A stretch of DNA of 64,000 nt from Haloglomus halophilum (lineage in GTDB: Archaea; Halobacteriota; Halobacteria; Halobacteriales; Haloarculaceae), in contig NZ_CP101166.1 in assembly GCF_024298885.1 (NCBI RefSeq), forward strand, positions 2,046,001-2,110,000, read 5' to 3'. Below are positions 49,625 through 58,098 of this stretch, piece by piece (position 1 is the stretch's first letter; each line of letters begins with the position of its first letter). The position numbers and the translations under genes are program-made. Under the pieces are notes generated by a model that saw only the letters and a program-made list of their open reading frames with translations, made no database searches and was not told the origin of the DNA.

Positions 49625-51034
49625 TTACCGTTGTCCGTCAACGACCTTCGCCGCTGTGAGTACAGGATCCCAGGTGGTGTTGAATGGAGGCGCGTACGCG
49701 AGGTCGTAGTTCGACAACTCGTCGACAGCGACCCCCTCCGTGACCGCGCCGACTAGAGCGTGGCTCCGGTGGACCGCACCCTCACCGTACTCGGAGACAA
49801 GACTACCGCCGAGGATGCGACCGGACGGTTCGTCGATCGTCAGCGTCACCTGCACGGTGCCACCCTCCGGGTAGTAGCCGGCCCGTGATTTCGCCGTGAT
49901 GGTCTCGGTGAGCGGCTCGAAGCCGGCCTCGCGGGCTTCCGCGTGGTTGAGCACGCCCGTCCGTGCGGCCTCCACCTCGAATGCCTTGATAGCGGCCGTC
50001 CCCGCGACGCCGCCGCCCTCCGTCGGCAAGCCGGCGACCGTCTTCCCGATGGCCCGACCGTGGCGGTTAGCGGTCAGCGCCAGTGGGACGTACGCCGGCT
50101 CGCCCGTGACGACGTGGGTCGCCTCCGCGCAGTCGCCGGCCGCATACACGTCCGGGACGTTCGTCTCCCGGTACGCGTCGGTCGCGATGGCGCCGGTCTC
50201 CCCGAGTTCGACGCCGGCATCCTCGGCGAGGTCCGTCCGCGGGTCGACGCCGGTCCCGACCAGCACCATATCCACGGGGACTCGCTCGTCCGTGGTGACG
50301 ACCGCCTCCACTCGGTCGCCGCCAGCGAGTTCCTTGACCGAGGCGCCGAGGTGGACGGCAATGTCCTGCTCCCCGAGGTGGTCGAGGACGGACTGGCTCG
50401 TCGCCTCGCTGAACGACTTGAGGATGCGGTCGCCGCGCTGGAACAGGTGGACCTCGAAGTCGTTGGCCGCAAGCGCCTCGGCCATCTCCACGCCGATGTA
50501 GCCGCCGCCGACTACGCCCACCGGGCCGCGGCAGGTCTCGAGAAACTGGCAGGCCGGCCCCCGGTCGGGCTGCATGAGTTCGTCCTCCAAGCGGGCTCGG
50601 GAGACGTACTCCCGGAGGTCCGCGCCGTCGGACATCGAGCCGAGTGTGAAGACGCCCTCGCGGTCGAGGCCGTCGATGGGTGGCGTGACGGCCGCGGCGC
50701 CGGTCGCCAGCAAGAGGGAATCGTACGGCTGGACGATCTCGCCGTCCGGGCCGCGGGCGGTCACGGTTTGCTTTTCGGGGTCGACCTCGACGACCTCGTG
50801 GCCCGTCCGCAGGTCGATGTCCCGCTCCTCGCGGAACTCCTCCGGCGTGACCGACACCAGGCTCTCCAGCGACTGGATTTCCCCCTTGATGTAGTAGGGG
50901 AGCCCGCAGGCCCCGTAGGAGACCCACTCCCCCTTCTCGAACACCACCACATCGAGGTTAGGGTCGTCGCGCTTGGCTTTGCTCGCTGCGGACATGCCGG
51001 CGGCGTCACCGCCGACCACCACGAACGTACTCAT
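49625..51034 (-). CDS. CoA-disulfide-reductase/NADH-oxidase-like flavoprotein
   Basis: 469 residues. FAD-binding MSTFVVVGGDAAGMSAASKA, then the single redox Cys in VSYGACGLPYYIKGE (near residue 43), as in CoA disulfide reductases and NADH oxidases/persulfide reductases. The NAD site is PVGVVGGGYIGVEMAEALAA and the second FAD motif is VYAAGDCAEA. It lacks a rhodanese domain. Probable role: reduction of CoA disulfide or persulfide, or O2 to water/peroxide, in thiol homeostasis. Neighbouring redox and thiol genes fit this. Confidence 0.88.
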   Translation of the reverse strand: MSTFVVVGGDAAGMSAASKAKRDDPNLDVVVFEKGEWVSYGACGLPYYIKGEIQSLESLVSVTPEEFREERDIDLRTGHEVVEVDPEKQTVTARGPDGEIVQPYDSLLLATGAAAVTPPIDGLDREGVFTLGSMSDGADLREYVSRARLEDELMQPDRGPACQFLETCRGPVGVVGGGYIGVEMAEALAANDFEVHLFQRGDRILKSFSEATSQSVLDHLGEQDIAVHLGASVKELAGGDRVEAVVTTDERVPVDMVLVGTGVDPRTDLAEDAGVELGETGAIATDAYRETNVPDVYAAGDCAEATHVVTGEPAYVPLALTANRHGRAIGKTVAGLPTEGGGVAGTAAIKAFEVEAARTGVLNHAEAREAGFEPLTETITAKSRAGYYPEGGTVQVTLTIDEPSGRILGGSLVSEYGEGAVHRSHALVGAVTEGVAVDELSNYDLAYAPPFNTTWDPVLTAAKVVDGQR

Positions 51035-51162
51035 ACCCGTCCCGGCGAGTGGTTCGGTAATAAATCCGGGTCGGGTGTGCGTCGGTTATCCGGTACGCGA
51101 TGGTTTCCCGTAGCGGTAGATGGCAGCCGGTAGCTCCGTTCCTGTCCCCCGAGGTGCCGTAC

Positions 51163-52047
51163 TCAGGGGACGACTACGAGCGCGCCGGAGGCGCCGGCGA
51201 CGACGAGGAGGTAGAACACCGTCCCCAGCGCGGCGCTCAGGCCCACGACACGGACGGAGTCCCGATTCGGCAGGCTGTGCTGGACCACGGGGATGTCACG
51301 GACCTCCGGATGGGTGAGGAGGTAGTTCATCAGCACGGCGAAGCCCGCGACCAGGAGCGGCCCCACGAGCAGGCTGTTCGCCAGCTTCATCAACAGCGCC
51401 GTGGTGCCGTCCGAGAGCGTGACCGTAGCGACCGGACCGAGGACGGCTCTCGGCTCCGGGAGCCCCGGCACGACTGTCCCGTACTTCACGTAGAAGAACA
51501 GCGCCGGCCCGACGACGATGGCGGCGACCTTGCTGGCGACCGCGGCACGACCGGTCACGAACTGCGGGACGAGCAACACGCCGGCAAGCAGGACCACGTT
51601 CATCGTGATCCAGGGACCGAGCGCCTGCAGCGACAGCGGCAGGCCAGTCGCGAGGATACCGACGCTGAACCAGTCCAGGCTCAGTACATCGGTCCGGGGG
51701 CACGAGCCCGCCAGCACCTGCTTCCGGTGTTCCGGGTGCGCGAGATGGACCCCAATCCGCAGCAGGAGGAAGGTCGGGACGAGCAGCAGGTAGGCGAGCA
51801 GGCGGATCTGCAGGCCCGCCGCCGATGCGACCGTCCCCAGCGCGACCGCGGTGGAGAAGTCGAGCAGCCCGTTGATGAACCAGAAGGTCAACAGCGACGG
51901 GGCGAACAGACAGCCGCCCAGCAGCGCCGTCAGATGTCCCGTCGAGAAGGAGAACTCCTGGGAGAACAGGTCCGCAACCGCGTCCCGGAGGTTCCGACCC
52001 AGCGTCCGGGGCCGGAGTGTGCGCTCGTGCAGCGTATCCGCGTCCAT
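51163..52047 (-). CDS. Polytopic membrane protein of unknown function
   Basis: 294 residues from the ATG at 52045-52047 (MDADTLHERTLRPRTLGRNL), chosen over an upstream frame because the conserved-looking protein begins here. About eight hydrophobic helices are visible, for example LTALLGGCLFAPSLLTFWFI, LLAYLLLVPTFLLLRIGVHL and LGTVFYLLVVAGASGALVVV. No transport signature or known family recognised. It is divergent from the DUF3179 gene. Confidence 0.7.
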   Translation of the reverse strand: MDADTLHERTLRPRTLGRNLRDAVADLFSQEFSFSTGHLTALLGGCLFAPSLLTFWFINGLLDFSTAVALGTVASAAGLQIRLLAYLLLVPTFLLLRIGVHLAHPEHRKQVLAGSCPRTDVLSLDWFSVGILATGLPLSLQALGPWITMNVVLLAGVLLVPQFVTGRAAVASKVAAIVVGPALFFYVKYGTVVPGLPEPRAVLGPVATVTLSDGTTALLMKLANSLLVGPLLVAGFAVLMNYLLTHPEVRDIPVVQHSLPNRDSVRVVGLSAALGTVFYLLVVAGASGALVVVP

Positions 52048-52166
52048 CAGTCGTCGATACTCACCTGTCCGTGAGGTGGCACGAGAATTACTATAAGTAA
52101 CCGCTCTCGTGCAGGAGAAACGCATACGCGGGCGGGTTTATCGGCCGATGCCACCTAACGCGGGGT

Positions 52167-53117
52167 ATGCACGTCAACGATGTCCTTCCACGGGATGCCA
52201 TCCCGGGCATCGACGATCCGTCGTTCGGTGCCGAGTACTTCGGCGACTCGAACGACCGGGTGATTGTCGTCGATGACCCGCCCCGAGCCTATCCCGTCCG
52301 AATCCTCAGTTATCACGAGATCGTCAACGATACGCTGCCCGGCGAGGGTGGAACCGTCCGCCCCATCGCGGTGACCTGGTGTCCCATCTGTGCGAGCGCC
52401 GTGGTCTACGACCGCCGAGTCGACGGGCGGACGCTGACGTTCGGCACTTCGGGGAAGCTCGCCGACGACGCGCTGGTGATGTACGACCGCGAGACCGAGA
52501 GCGAGTGGAAGCAGCCGCTGGGCCGGGCCATCGCGGGGCCGCTGGCGGGGACCGAACTCGCGGTCGTTCCAGCGACGATGACTACTTGGAAGCGGTTCCG
52601 GGAGGCACACCCGGACGGGGCGGTGCTGCAGCCAGTCCACGAGCCCGGCGGTCCTCGCGGGGCGACGCTTAAGCAGGTGTACGACATGGCGCCGTACGAC
52701 CGCTACGACGCCGCCGAGGGGTTCGGTCTGCGCGAGATGCGTGGCGAGGGGCCGGAACGCACCTGGAGCCAGGCTGGTATCGATGCCAAGACGGTCGTTC
52801 TCGGGGTCGTCCACGGCGACGAGGCGGTGGGATACCCGGTTCCGGCCGTCGAGGCGGCCGGCGGCGTCGTGGCTGACCGCGTCGGTGAATGCGACCTCGT
52901 GGTGACGACGCTCGGCGGCGACATCCAGGCGTTCGAGGACCCGGGCCACGAGTTCGAGGCCCACGACGGGGTGCTGCACGGCGACGGGACCGCCTGGGAC
53001 CCGACGACGGGCCGGAGCGACGACGGGCGGCGACTCTCCCTCGTGCCTGCGCGGCGGCTCTACGCCTTCGCCTGGCAGGATGACCACGGTTCGGACAGCT
53101 TCTACGGCCTGGGCTGA
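52167..53117 (+). CDS. DUF3179-domain protein
   Basis: 316 residues. Diagnostic DUF3179 segments: DVLPRDAIPGIDDPSFGAEY, AYPVRILSYHEIVNDTLPGE, VTWCPICASAVVYDRRVDGR, LTFGTSGKLADDALVMYDRE and ESEWKQPLGRAIAG. The CPxC pair is invariant in the family and may bind metal or act in redox. Function is unestablished. No signal peptide is seen, unlike many bacterial relatives. It lies upstream of a class I flavoprotein disulfide reductase gene on the same strand, 73 bases apart. Confidence 0.88.
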   Translation: MHVNDVLPRDAIPGIDDPSFGAEYFGDSNDRVIVVDDPPRAYPVRILSYHEIVNDTLPGEGGTVRPIAVTWCPICASAVVYDRRVDGRTLTFGTSGKLADDALVMYDRETESEWKQPLGRAIAGPLAGTELAVVPATMTTWKRFREAHPDGAVLQPVHEPGGPRGATLKQVYDMAPYDRYDAAEGFGLREMRGEGPERTWSQAGIDAKTVVLGVVHGDEAVGYPVPAVEAAGGVVADRVGECDLVVTTLGGDIQAFEDPGHEFEAHDGVLHGDGTAWDPTTGRSDDGRRLSLVPARRLYAFAWQDDHGSDSFYGLG

Positions 53118-53190
53118 GTCGCGGTCACGGCTCGACGAGTCAACTGCAGTTCGGCCGCGGGTTCATGCCGCTCCCCACCGAGGTCGACCC

Positions 53191-54615
53191 ATGAAGGAAG
53201 TCGATTTCCTGGTCATCGGCTCGGGTTCGGGACTGGACGTGGCGAACGCGGCGGTCAACCAGGGGGACTCCGTCGCGGTCGTGGAGAAGGGTCCGCTCGG
53301 AGGGACCTGTCTCAACCGGGGCTGCATCCCCTCGAAGATGCTGCTCTACCACGCCGAGGTGCTGGAGACGGTCGAGCGGGCCGGCGAGTTCCACATCGAC
53401 GCCGAGGTGAACGACGTGGCGTTCTCGGACATCGTCCAGGAGGTGAACGAGGAGGTCGCCGCTGACGCCGACTCCATCCAGCGGGGGCTGCGCTCCTCCG
53501 CGAAACACGACCTGTACGAGGGCGAGGGCCGGTTCGTCGACGAGCGGACCGTCGAGATCGTCGGCGGCGAGGACGACGGCACGCGGATCCGCGCGGAGAA
53601 TATCCTCATCGCGGCCGGGACGCGGCCGACCATTCCGGACATCGACGGCATCGAGGCCGTCGACTACCTCACCAGCACGGAGGCGCTCCAGCTGGAGACC
53701 CCGCCCGAGCACCTGATCATCGTCGGCGGGGGCTACATCGCCGCGGAGCTGGGTCACTTCTTCGGCACCTTCGGGAGCGAGGTTACCATCATCGGCCGGC
53801 GGCCGAACCTGCTGCCGGATGCCGACGAGGAGGTTGCCGAAGCCTTCACCGAGCGGTACGCCGACCGGTTCACCGTCCACACCGGCCACGCCGCGACTGC
53901 CGTCTCCGAGGCCGACGGCGAAGTGACCGTCGAGGCGCAGCCGTACGAGTACGGCGCGGACGGCGGTATCGAGGGGGAACCGACCACCATCACCGGCGAC
54001 GAGCTGCTCGTCGCGGCCGGCCGCCGGCCGAACACGGACACCCTGAACCTCGACGCGGCAGGCGTCGAAACGGACGAGCAGGGCTTCGTCGAGACCGACG
54101 AGTACCTCCGGACCGACGCCGAGGGCGTGTGGGCGCTCGGCGACATCGTCGGCGAGTACCTGCTGAAACACAGCGCCAACCACGAGGCCGGGGCGGTGGT
54201 CCGCAACATGTACGGGGCGGAGATGGAGCCAGTCGACTACACCGCGATGCCGTGGGCGGTGTTCGCCTCGCCGGAGGTGGCCGGCGTCGGCGCTACGGAG
54301 GCTGACCTCCGTGCGTCCGGCGAGGAGTATGCCACCCGCACCTACGACTACGACCAGACGGCGCGGGGGAGCGCCATGAAGGCCGACGGCTTCCTGAAGG
54401 CGCTCATCTCGCTGGACGGCGAGATACTCGGCTGCCACATCATCGGCCCGGAGGCGTCGAACCTGATCCAGGAGGTGGTTGTGGCGATGAAGGCCGGTTC
54501 CGGGAGCGTTCAGGATATCCGCCAGTCGGTCCACATCCACCCGGCGCTCTCGGAGGTCGTCCAGCGCGGGTTCTCCGGACAGTTCAGCCGCGGCGACCAC
54601 GAGCACTCGCACTGA
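53191..54615 (+). CDS. Class I pyridine nucleotide-disulfide oxidoreductase
   Basis: 474 residues from the ATG at 53191. FAD motif FLVIGSGSGLDVANAAVNQG, redox pair GGTCLNRGCIPSKMLLYHAE, NAD motif HLIIVGGGYIAAELGHFFGT, second FAD motif VWALGDIVGEYLLKHSANHE, and the C-terminal catalytic pair HIHPALSEVVQ with His and Glu intact. Annotation pipelines call such proteins dihydrolipoyl dehydrogenase or mercuric reductase. The GSGSGxDVA start is reminiscent of mycothione reductase and of haloarchaeal bis-gamma-glutamylcystine reductase, which I consider an equally likely function. No 2-oxoacid dehydrogenase genes are adjacent. Confidence 0.87.
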   Translation: MKEVDFLVIGSGSGLDVANAAVNQGDSVAVVEKGPLGGTCLNRGCIPSKMLLYHAEVLETVERAGEFHIDAEVNDVAFSDIVQEVNEEVAADADSIQRGLRSSAKHDLYEGEGRFVDERTVEIVGGEDDGTRIRAENILIAAGTRPTIPDIDGIEAVDYLTSTEALQLETPPEHLIIVGGGYIAAELGHFFGTFGSEVTIIGRRPNLLPDADEEVAEAFTERYADRFTVHTGHAATAVSEADGEVTVEAQPYEYGADGGIEGEPTTITGDELLVAAGRRPNTDTLNLDAAGVETDEQGFVETDEYLRTDAEGVWALGDIVGEYLLKHSANHEAGAVVRNMYGAEMEPVDYTAMPWAVFASPEVAGVGATEADLRASGEEYATRTYDYDQTARGSAMKADGFLKALISLDGEILGCHIIGPEASNLIQEVVVAMKAGSGSVQDIRQSVHIHPALSEVVQRGFSGQFSRGDHEHSH

Positions 54616-54744
54616 GAACGCGACTCACACGGGACGAGGCGGTCCAGAACGACCGTTCCGAGTACTTAAATCCGCGTGATGTCGACGCCCCCCTCGCACA
54701 CCGCCCACGGGGGTATACCCGAGACCGGCATATCGGGGGATGCA

Positions 54745-55098
54745 ATGACGAAAGCAGCAGTCATCATCCTGGCAGGCGACAACGCTCCGAGCGACAACGG
54801 CCGAATCGTGAACGCACTCGAGACGGCCCGCGAGTTCGCCGAGGCCGGCGACGAGGTGGAGCTGATCTTCGACGGTGCCGGAACCCAGTGGATCCCGAAG
54901 CTGGAGGACCCGGACCACGACTACCACGAAATGTACGCGGCGGTGAAGGAGAGTGCCTCGGCCTGTGACTTCTGTGCCGGCGCGTTCGGCGTCGACGAGG
55001 CGATTCAGGACGCCGGTGTCGTCCAGCTCGACGACCACGACGGCCACCCCAGCATCAGGTCGCTGGTCGAGGACGGTTACGAAGTCATCACGTTCTAA
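54745..55098 (+). CDS. DsrE-family protein
   Basis: 117 residues from the ATG at 54745. MTKAAVIILAGDNAPSDNGR starts a DsrE/TusD fold; ESASACDFCAGAFGVDEAI holds two Cys in the position of the sulfur-carrying Cys of the family, and SIRSLVEDGYEVITF ends it. Such proteins take part in sulfur relay or sense thiols. The neighbouring disulfide reductase (130 bases upstream) supports a thiol role. Confidence 0.85.
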   Translation: MTKAAVIILAGDNAPSDNGRIVNALETAREFAEAGDEVELIFDGAGTQWIPKLEDPDHDYHEMYAAVKESASACDFCAGAFGVDEAIQDAGVVQLDDHDGHPSIRSLVEDGYEVITF

Positions 55099-55296
55099 CG
55101 CCGACCGGTACACTCCGGACGGAGGAGAGCCCAAATATCTTTGTTATAATTGAAATAATCTGCATAGTGGCAACCATACTCGGCTATCTCGAGGAAAGAA
55201 TTTCAAGAAAGTCCATCTGCTGGTAATCAGTACGGCCGCGTCACCGCCCCGGACTGTTAGACCGGGCCGGCGTGATCGTGGGAGGGACCGTCGGTC

Positions 55297-57429
55297 TCAG
55301 TTCGGCGGCTCGTCGGTCTGCCCGGGGACGCCGCTCCCGCCGTAGAAGTCGCCGCCCCAGTTCGACAGCCAGATCTCCTGGTTGGCGAGGTAGAGCGCCT
55401 CCGCGGTGTAGAACCGTTCGTCGGTCACCGACCACGAGTCGTTCTCGGCGTCGTACTCGACCTCGCCGTTGTAGACGGCGGCCTGTCCGAACTCGCCGCC
55501 GGCCTTCGGCGGGAGCGGCAGCGTGTGCTCAGCGTCCTGGTTGCGGGAGGGCGGCCGCTCGGCGCGCTGGAGGCGGCCGCGGTTGACGCACTGGTTGAAG
55601 AACTGCGCGTACTGCTCCTTCACGCTGCCGAGCCCGAGCACCGCGTTCGCGGCGTTGACGCCTCCCGTGATGTCGCCCACATCACGGGCGGTGTAGGTCT
55701 GGGTGCTGCCGGCGCCGGCTCGGTAGAGGCCGATGTCGGGGTCGAACAGCTCGTCGCGCATGTAGCCCAGCGTGTCGCGTGCGGTGCCGAGGTGGTCGAC
55801 GCCATCGAGCTGCGAGGCCCAGGCGAGCCCCTGGCCGACCGCGCCCTGCGCGGCAGCCTGGTTGTCGATCTCCGCGCTGACCTGGCCGCTGGCCTCGATG
55901 CTACCCTCCAGTTGGGCGGCGATGCCGTTGGCATAGGTGGCGGCGTTCGACGCCATCTCGCCCTCGGCCTGCGAGCCGAACCAGCCGACCCCGCCCAGCA
56001 GCAGCCCCAGGTCACGCGGGCTGCCGGCCTGGGCGGCCGTCTCCGGGTCGAACGCCTGGCTCGTCGTCTTGAACATCCCGTTCATCAACTTGCGGATGCC
56101 CTGCAGCGGGACCAGCGGCTCCGGGTTGACGTAGCCGAACCACTCGTTGGCCGCGAGGCTGTGCAGGTCCGCGAGGAACCACAGCATCGACGTGTGGTGC
56201 TCGATGCGGGTGGTGTCGTCGGTCACCTCGCCGGACCCAGGCTTGAATCCGGAGATGAGCTCGAGCGAGTCGCCCTTCGTGAGCGCCCCGTTGCCCTCCG
56301 GGCCGCCAGCGATGAGAGTCGCGTTCGTTCCGATCTGGGCGAGCGTGGTCAGCACCTGTGCCCGGACCAGCGGCTTCATCGACCCCGGCAGGATGTCCTG
56401 GTGTTCCTCGAAGTTCTTCGCCCACGTCACGCCCTTGAGGTGGGTCCACGCGACCGACGAGGGGGAGACCGTCTTCGAGGATTCGGCCTTGTCCCAGCGC
56501 AGCGTGCTCGCGTCCGGCCGACCGTCGTCGCCGGAGAGCACCGGCTTCCCGGTGAACTTCGGGGAGCCCTCCGTGAACGGCGCCATGTTCAGCCAGGGGT
56601 TCTTGACCGGTGGCTTGTCGGCACCCGCGGCCTCGAGGATGGCGGGCAGGCGCTTGTTGAGCGCCTCGCGCTGCTCCTCGTTGTGCGGGAACCGCACGCC
56701 GTTCCCGCTCATGGCGATGTTGGTCGACATGTTGTACAGCGAGTACCAGTACGAGTCGTTGGTGGCCTGCTGCCAGCCGTACTGCTGGCCACCGCCTTCG
56801 CCGCCGTCGCCGCCGCCGATGCCGGCGTTCTCGAGCTGCATCGAGAGGTGGGTGGCCGCCTTCCCCGACAGCTCCGAGGGCTGGGTCGTCCCCGGGCCGT
56901 CGCCGACCTCGCCGACCACGACGATGCCGACCATCCCGAGTCCCTCGTGCGGTTTGCAGAAGTAGTTATGCACGCCGGTCGTCTCGAAGGTCCGCTCCCA
57001 GGTGGTGCCACCCTCCTTCAGTCCGGAGTCCCAGGCGTCGGCGCCGTCGGGGATGCGGTGTGGCCGGTCGTTCCCTTCGGCGTACGCCGTCACGGAGTGG
57101 GATGCACCCTCGATCTCCCACGTCACCGTCGCGCCCTGCTCGACGAAGACTACCGACGGGGTGAAGACGAACTTCCCGGCCCCCTGGTCGCTATCGAGGA
57201 CGCCGGCCCGGACGGTCGCACTGGACTGGAGACTCCCTTCGGAGCCCAGCACGTCCGCGCCGGGCGGACCACCGCTGCTCGCCGCGGGTGACGGTGTTCC
57301 CGTCGCCGTATCCGTGGGGTCGTCACCGTCGCCAGCGTCCTGTGAACCCGAACAACCCGCCAGTGCGGCTGCGGTCGCGATACCGCCCCAGCGGAGGAGG
57401 TCGCGTCGTCGTGCGCGTCTGTCTGTCAT
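55297..57429 (-). CDS. Tat lipoprotein with halocyanin-like copper domain and large novel domain
   Basis: 710 residues from the ATG at 57427-57429. A Tat/lipobox signal (RRARRRDLLRWGGIATAAAL then AGC) anchors it outside the membrane. Residues about 70-170 form a type 1 copper domain: VFVEQGATVTWEIEGASHSV (first His), then VHNYFCKPHEGLGMVGIVVV with the C-x2-H-x4-M ligands. The remaining ~530 residues (for example KNPWLNMAPFTEGSPKFTGK, WFLADLHSLAANEWFGYVNP) are helical, with no family I recognise. Halocyanins carry electrons between membrane redox complexes; the fusion may deliver electrons to, or take them from, the large domain. Confidence 0.8.
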   Translation of the reverse strand: MTDRRARRRDLLRWGGIATAAALAGCSGSQDAGDGDDPTDTATGTPSPAASSGGPPGADVLGSEGSLQSSATVRAGVLDSDQGAGKFVFTPSVVFVEQGATVTWEIEGASHSVTAYAEGNDRPHRIPDGADAWDSGLKEGGTTWERTFETTGVHNYFCKPHEGLGMVGIVVVGEVGDGPGTTQPSELSGKAATHLSMQLENAGIGGGDGGEGGGQQYGWQQATNDSYWYSLYNMSTNIAMSGNGVRFPHNEEQREALNKRLPAILEAAGADKPPVKNPWLNMAPFTEGSPKFTGKPVLSGDDGRPDASTLRWDKAESSKTVSPSSVAWTHLKGVTWAKNFEEHQDILPGSMKPLVRAQVLTTLAQIGTNATLIAGGPEGNGALTKGDSLELISGFKPGSGEVTDDTTRIEHHTSMLWFLADLHSLAANEWFGYVNPEPLVPLQGIRKLMNGMFKTTSQAFDPETAAQAGSPRDLGLLLGGVGWFGSQAEGEMASNAATYANGIAAQLEGSIEASGQVSAEIDNQAAAQGAVGQGLAWASQLDGVDHLGTARDTLGYMRDELFDPDIGLYRAGAGSTQTYTARDVGDITGGVNAANAVLGLGSVKEQYAQFFNQCVNRGRLQRAERPPSRNQDAEHTLPLPPKAGGEFGQAAVYNGEVEYDAENDSWSVTDERFYTAEALYLANQEIWLSNWGGDFYGGSGVPGQTDEPPN

Positions 57430-57643
57430 CGGCTGCGGGTTCCCCGGCCCCCGCATTGAGGGTGCGGCGCTCGTGTGCTCGTCCGGTCATGATACCCGTT
57501 CGCACAGCCGGCGCGAGTACTTGAACGGTGGCGGGATGGGGGCCCGGAATCAGTTATCAATCCCTGCGGTCTCTCGAAATATCAAAAGAAGGAAATCGCC
57601 GGGTCCTGCTGGCTGTGAATGGGCCAGGCTGGCTCTGGAGGCC

Positions 57644-58009
57644 TCAGTCCCGGTAGGCGCAGTGGAAGCCGGCCACCCGCCGGTAGAACGCCGGAACCAC
57701 GTCGGTCCGGAGGTCGGCGTCGGGTTGGTCGACGAACTCCTCGCGGGTGAGCGCCCGTGCATCCTCGACGGCCGCCATCACGTGGTCGGGGACGCCCGTC
57801 GCGTCGACGGTGCCGAGGTACGTCCAGACGAACGCCGACTCCAGGCGATTGAAGAACGCCTCATTCGGCTCGAACCCGACCTCCGTCGACGCCAGCCGGT
57901 AGTAGGTAGCGGTGATCAGGTCCGCACCGTCCTCGATCCCGTGGTCATCGAACGATTCTGTTGTCGTGCAGTCGCCCGCGCCGCCACTGGTTTCGTTTCG
58001 CTGCGACAT
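57644..58009 (-). CDS. Hypothetical protein
   Basis: 121 residues, soluble and acidic, with aromatic-rich helices (EAFFNRLESAFVWTYLGTVD; VVPAFYRRVAGFHCAYRD). No family recognised. It is downstream of the membrane histidine kinase on the same strand with an 89-base gap, so a functional link is possible but unproven. Composition matches its neighbours, which supports a real gene. Confidence 0.65.
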   Translation of the reverse strand: MSQRNETSGGAGDCTTTESFDDHGIEDGADLITATYYRLASTEVGFEPNEAFFNRLESAFVWTYLGTVDATGVPDHVMAAVEDARALTREEFVDQPDADLRTDVVPAFYRRVAGFHCAYRD

Positions 58010-58098
58010 ACCCCAGGGTTCGAGCGGTTACCACAAGTAACCACTTCGGGCGTGTGTTAGTGACACACGCACCCGGAAACGGCGGCGGAACGGGCTCC

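Noticed and set aside
53140-54612. 490-codon minus-strand frame opposite the disulfide reductase gene
   Set aside because: Val/Arg/Asp-rich shadow; the plus strand has all flavoprotein motifs.
55525-57291. 588-codon plus-strand frame opposite the halocyanin-like gene
   Set aside because: Shadow frame with Arg/Val/Gly bias; the minus strand has a Tat lipobox and copper ligands.
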